Source: Panax quinquefolius (Eukaryota; Streptophyta; Magnoliopsida; Apiales; Araliaceae). Taken from it: 64,000 nucleotides of DNA. Both the position numbers and the translations under genes were made by a program. The notes below the pieces were generated by a model. The model saw nothing but the letters and a program-made list of their open reading frames with translations, was not told the origin of the DNA and ran no database searches. Each line of letters starts with the position of its first letter. The first letter of the stretch is position 1. The stretch spans positions 15,837,128 through 15,901,127 of the forward strand of contig CM035156.1 of the NCBI GenBank assembly GCA_020205615.1. Direction: 5' to 3'. Below, piece after piece: positions 58,762-64,000 of the stretch.

Positions 58762-61700
58762 TGTGACGCCCCAAAAATAGGTATACATCACCCATTCTGA
58801 GTTGTCAATACATGGCATGTAAACAACAACAACTTTATTATTACAACAAAGAAAACTATGAGTTTAAATACAAATATTATCTTCTGACAATATCTATACT
58901 CAAATAAATCCTCATCACATTTATTGATACATTATTTTACAAAAATGGTGAGGACTACTAAACAACTCTCTAGAACCCTTCATTCCATACCCCACTTCAT
59001 CTTCGCTATATTCTCGCCTCCCCGAGAAAAATGGAACAAAAGGAAAAGGGTGAGCTCAACTAGCTCAAGAAAAGAATATTATGACTAAGATAATATACAA
59101 CAAATTACCGTTAGTCTTCAACAGGGAAAAATCTAATAGAATACAATAGACAACAAATTTCAAATCAATATTCGCAAAATAATAATTCATTAGAAGAGTT
59201 AAGAGAATGCAAACTACTATCTTCCATGTATGAATTTAAAAGTTCATCGTCTATCTTTTATCCCTGTAACATCAATCAATATATATCTGGAATCACATAT
59301 TCATCTTTGCACTACAGGCCAAAGATATTCATCAGTTGGTCATGTTCATCTAAACACCTGTTCATCTTTGCACTACAGGCCAAAGATATTCTTCAGAAAT
59401 CATTCATCTTTGCACTACAGGCCAAAGATATTCCATAATATCATCATTTAAGACTGAAGATGATGAAAAATATTTTTAAAGAAACGAATCCTGTGACGCC
59501 CCCAAAATTAGGTATACGTCATCCATCTTGGGTCGCCACTTACATGGTACATAAATTCAAATACGACTTACTAATATAACTGTCGTGTACAATACGACAT
59601 AAACTGTGAGTTTGAATACAAATATTGTCTACTAGATATTATACAAACTCAAAAGGAGTCCTCATTACAACTATTATCACACTATTTCACGAATAGTGAG
59701 GACTACTAATGCTATCCTCTCGGACCATTACTTCGTTCCCCGACTCGTCCCGGCTATGTTCTCATTTCAAGAGAACGGTGAAAGAAAGGGTGAGCTCAAC
59801 TAGCCCAAAGAAGAAATATTATGACTAAGATAATGCGAATAAATTATCATTAGCCTTGAACAAAGTGTTAAACCGATAAAATACAATAGACAACCAGCTT
59901 TAGCTGCAGCGGAATAAGCAATCCATTAAAAGAGTCAAGTAGAGAATAAAGTCTACTATCTTTTAGGTTTTAAAAGGTTTTCATCAATTTTATCATTTGA
60001 GACTCAACAATAAATAAACCACCACATCTAATCATCCCCGTACTTCACGGTCAAGGATTTTCATCAAATTATCAATGGTCAGCGACTATACCGAATCACC
60101 CACAGTCGTCATAATCATACCAAAAACTATCCATCACCGCATTACAGCCAACCGAGGACTTTTTGTCACATCATTTATATCAAGTCATGATTATACTTAA
60201 TGATCCCCGTCATAATCATACTAAGTTCATCTATGCACGTAAGCCAAAGATAACATAATATAACATGAGGATGATGACAATGACATAGTAATTCAATAAA
60301 ACAAGTTCAAGAATTATTTAATCCATGAATTATTAACGTCCAAATTGTCAACATGATAATCTTTTCGTAGAGAGTAAAATTCAAGAATGATCAGAAGAAT
60401 ATTTCCATGAAAAGATACTGGATGAAACGTAAATATCAAGGATATTCTACTAATTTCATGGAGTATAGAAGTCAAAGTTTTAACCAACCGGGTATAATAA
60501 AGAATGGAATAACAAAAGAAATCACCATGCATGCGGTTGACTTGACGTAGACGAGGTTATTCAACGAATAATAATAACGGAACCAGTCGTGAAATTCACA
60601 CCGACGGGATGTTCCAACGAGAATAATAAAAAGCGGAACCGGTCCCAGTGTAAAACACACACGACGGGATGTTCCAATGTAATAATAGAAGAATGTCACC
60701 AAGTATAGGGTAAATCACAGATACAAAGTTATTCCAATGTAATAATAATAAACGGAATAACATAAGGATTTCACCAAGTATAGGTATGCCACTTTTTACG
60801 AGGTTATTCCAATGAATAATAATGAATGGAATAACGAAGTTCTCTTCAAGAAAGAATAACACCCTTCACCGTAAAAAGAACCTGAATATAGAAGTAGTGA
60901 AGTAGCGAGAATACTCTTCTTCTTTCTATAACTTTCTCTCTATAGCTTCTCTCTATAATTTCTCTCTAGAGTTTCAATGAATTAAATAAAAAATAATGAA
61001 GGAATGAGCTTATTTATAGGAAAATGGAATGCATAAGAATTAATCCATGAACAAAGTCCAGTTGATTTACTTTAATCGACGGTCCATATTTAAAGAAAAA
61101 TCTTTTAAATAAAATATAATATATTCTATTTATATAAAACATTTTACTATGCAAACACTATGCAATACTATGCAAAACACTATGCAAAATACTATGCAAC
61201 ACTATGCGTAATAAAATATAATATATTCTATTTATAGAATAACTTTAATAAAGTATTCTATTTTATATAAAAGATGTTTCATTTTATTACGTTAATAATA
61301 CTGAATAAAACAAAACGTCATTATCGCTATAATAATTCATATTATTAATCGACAATAATGGAATCAAATTGGTGACTTCTCACATAAGCATCAATAATCA
61401 ATACCGTAAATGCTACTACGCAACGACACACGACATCTTGTACTTTTACTACCGAGTAGTTCAACGGTAACCATGGTAAAACTTCCGCCGTTATTTCAAT
61501 AAAATATTTTTTGTCGTTTTCTCAATCCAACAATAATTACATTGTGGGGTCCACCAATGATTGAGTAGTTGTATGCGAATATTCCCTCTTTAAACCTAAT
61601 ATTCCCAGGCCAATCGAATATAATATAACTACTTGCATACTTTGCAAAATTTATAAATACTACCCACAACTATAATATTATCTCAAATTCACACCATAAT

Positions 61701-63605
61701 ATTAAAATTATTTAACAAATTTAAATCTTTATTGATAAAATCTGGGGTCTCACAAATCCAATGAAACAAAATGACAAGGATTAAGGATTAAGGATTCGTA
61801 CTTTGTTTTATTCACGTCCAAAATACCTCAAAAATAATCGCGAGTGGTGTAAAATTCAAGAATGATCAAAACATGGATACAATCAAAGCTAGTATCCGAG
61901 AATAGATATTTTGAACGAAAAGAAAAATTTTCATTTTTCGATAAATAATGCCGTGATAAATGAATAATTATCGATATCGTGAATAGTCTTAGTATATCGT
62001 GAATAGTAACTCTCACACACCAAAAGTTCCAAATTTGATAAAACTTCAGATCAATATTTCAACATAATGATATCGAAGAAATAATATCATTACTGAAAAA
62101 AAATAATATCCCTTACCTTGAAAGATCGAAGATTTAAATTTGAAACACCTGATATAGGCTATGACTTGAACTTGCAAATTTAATAGCAATACTCAAATTA
62201 TACTCAAAATACTCACAAGAATACGCTTCGATAATATAGAGAGAAAACTTGAGTTTACGGTGTGATTTTCAATTCTAACCTAAGCACCCTATTTATTGGA
62301 AATTTCTTTAGAACACTAAAAGCGAAAATTTAATATAATATTAATATATTATATATAAATTCCTACGCACACAATCAATGATCTGAATTCATCCATGCTT
62401 GACAACAAATAAGTCTACCAAACAAATCAAAAACGTTTTTATTATTTAAAATAATTAAAACATCCAAAATCAATTATTCGTGAATTTGAACATCAATAAT
62501 TCATAATAAATAGCCCTTTTATCAGAAAATTCGAATCTCGCGAGTTTTATAGGAAATTCAATTCTCTACAACTTTGCAGAAGAAAGTTTTTCCAAATTCC
62601 AAACAAAAATTGACCGAAATCCACAAACGAAGCGATTATGCAATTTATAATCAAATTTCGATCGATAAATGGGGTCCACCGACATGTTTAACATGTTTTA
62701 AACATTTATTGCAACAAAAATACTCTTCCTCCTCGTATACTCATATATATCCCACATTAGATTTGTAAAAATATCACCATTATTATATTATTAAAATATA
62801 ATAATACATTATCTTATCGAGAAAAGATAAAATTTCAATTTTCAACAATTGTCACATTAAAAATTTTCTCCATCTATATCCACATAAAATCAATATTTTC
62901 CTCATCATATGAATCAATAATTAATTATTCACAAATAATATTACGAGAATCACAATATTGACAACCGAGATAGGTTTCCCCGAGGAAAGAAGGGCTTTCG
63001 AATAAGAATTTCTCCTTCTTGGCGCCGCAATTAGGTGACCAAACCTCTCCTTGATGTAACTTTCTAGACATTGCCAATAATGTTATCTAATAATATTATT
63101 CGGATAATATGAATTATTGCTTCGATAATGAAAAATATTGTGTAATGACAATTATTGAAACAACAAAGAATATAAAATATCAACGCAAAGAATTATTGAA
63201 TCAATAAAATATTTGAATAAGATAATTCATCGTAACCATTATTGATTAGTGCCTTCTTACGTAAGAATCAATAATTGGTGCAATACAGGTGCTACCTTGT
63301 GTTTTAACCAATTTGTATTTTAACAATATTAATGGTAACAACTACGCCAGTTATTTTTAACCAACTTATATTTGTCGCTTTTCTTCGTCGAATCGCTTTC
63401 CGTTATGGGGCCCACACGGTATTTACTGTGTCGTCAATATCTAATATTCCCCGACAAAGAATGAATATTTTATAACCACTTGCTTATTTTGAAATATTTT
63501 AGCGTATTTTACCCCTAACTATCCACATTAATCACATCAACCCTTACTATTTCAAAATAATAAATAGAAAATTAAATTTCATTAATAATAAGTTGGGGTC
63601 TTACA
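58762..63605 (-). repeat. Minus-strand LTR of the short family, split by a solo LTR
   Basis: On the minus strand from TGTAAGACCCCAAC (63605) to GGGGCGTCACA (58762); about 2.58 kb after removing the nested solo LTR and one copy of its AATCC duplication. A polypurine tract follows at 63606-63618, so it is the 3' LTR of an element continuing past the window. It faces the plus-strand LTR at 56373-58761 end to end. Confidence 0.85.
59492..61754 (-). mobile_element. Nested solo LTR, 2.26 kb, TSD AATCC
   Basis: Same family as 12302-14642: starts TGTGAGACCCCAG and ends GGGGGCGTCACA on the minus strand. AATCC is duplicated at 59487-59491 and 61755-61759. Joining the flanks restores the uninterrupted LTR sequence seen at 24585-24605, a direct view of the empty site. 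No internal domain remains. Confidence 0.92.
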
Positions 63606-64000
63606 ACCTCCCCTCCTTATGAAATTTCGTCCTCGAAATTGACGTCACGTACATGGTGTTTCGAAAAGGTGAGGATACCTCGCTTTCATTTCCGTTTCCA
63701 ATTACCAGGTCATTTCCTCTATAGCATGATTCCTCCACAAAACTTTAACTTGTGGTATGACCTTTGCGCGTAGGACATGCTCCTTCCTATCCAAGATCTT
63801 GACAGTACTTCCTCATACGTTAAGTCTTCTGCTATTTAAATCTGGTTCTAATTCTATAACGTGGTTCGGGTCTTTCACATATTTACTGAAATACGGATAT
63901 GTGAAACACATTATGAACACGAGACATACTTGGAGAGGTAACGCAAGTCTATAGGCTACATTTCCTACTCGGTCAAGAATTTGAAATGGACCAATAAATT
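63606..64000 (-). pseudogene. 3' end of pol of a minus-strand element, cut by the window edge
   Basis: Homologue of 26459-26850: polypurine tract (complement of ACCTCCCCTCCTT), then the complement of the chromodomain-like VLWRNH region and of the stretch before it. No catalytic residues lie in the visible part. The rest of the element should follow to the right. Confidence 0.7.

Overview
The window looks like nuclear DNA of a flowering plant, probably a eudicot. It is AT-rich, holds one intact intron-containing plant transcription-factor gene, several decayed pieces of plant genes, and a large cluster of Ty3/gypsy LTR retrotransposons. There are no operons, RNA genes, CRISPR arrays or bacterial signals. 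I cannot name the species.

Region 1 (1-9217) is gene-bearing and mostly unique. It carries a SHI/STY1-clade transcription factor on the minus strand (3844-5340, two exons), with a CT/GA-rich leader, two candidate upstream ORFs, a Harbinger-type MITE downstream (2833-3152) and several microsatellites.

Region 2 (9218-15628) is one minus-strand LTR element with a perfect 5-bp target duplication (GTACG), a PBS and a polypurine tract. Its own internal DNA carries minisatellites and a decayed coiled-coil ORF running antisense to the element. A solo LTR of another family (12302-14642, TSD ACTTC) sits inside it.

Region 3 (15629-23853) is a graveyard of gene fragments: a PPR pseudogene, the end of a 3-phosphoglycerate dehydrogenase fragment, and orphan exon-like pieces. 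Captured-gene fragments of this kind suggest a Helitron-like or Pack-type carrier, but its ends are not proven.

Region 4 (23854-64000) is nested Ty3/gypsy DNA resembling the Tekay/Del chromovirus lineage. A minus-strand element (3' LTR 23854-26458, integrase end 26459-27306, gag 36041-37066, part of a 5' LTR up to 54257) is broken by a decayed plus-strand relative (27307-36040). It is also broken by the most striking object in the window: a head-to-tail array (37067 to about 53345) of four 3.7-3.9 kb LTRs separated by three internal domains of only about 325 bp, each with a PBS-like site and a polypurine tract but no coding capacity. Each array LTR has a TATA box, then a GT...AG-bounded segment of about 805 bp, then a minisatellite whose units can fold into hairpins. 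After the array come a scrambled junction, a long ATT microsatellite, a second copy of the PPR fragment with CASP-like exons, and an inverted pair of LTRs holding a solo LTR (59492-61754, TSD AATCC).

The repeat copies differ in a peculiar way. AT-rich stretches without CG or CAG/CTG sites are identical for over 200 bp, while CG- and CAG/CTG-rich spots carry dense small indels. This looks like long-read consensus error at methylated cytosines, so frameshifts and stops in the repeats should be read with caution.
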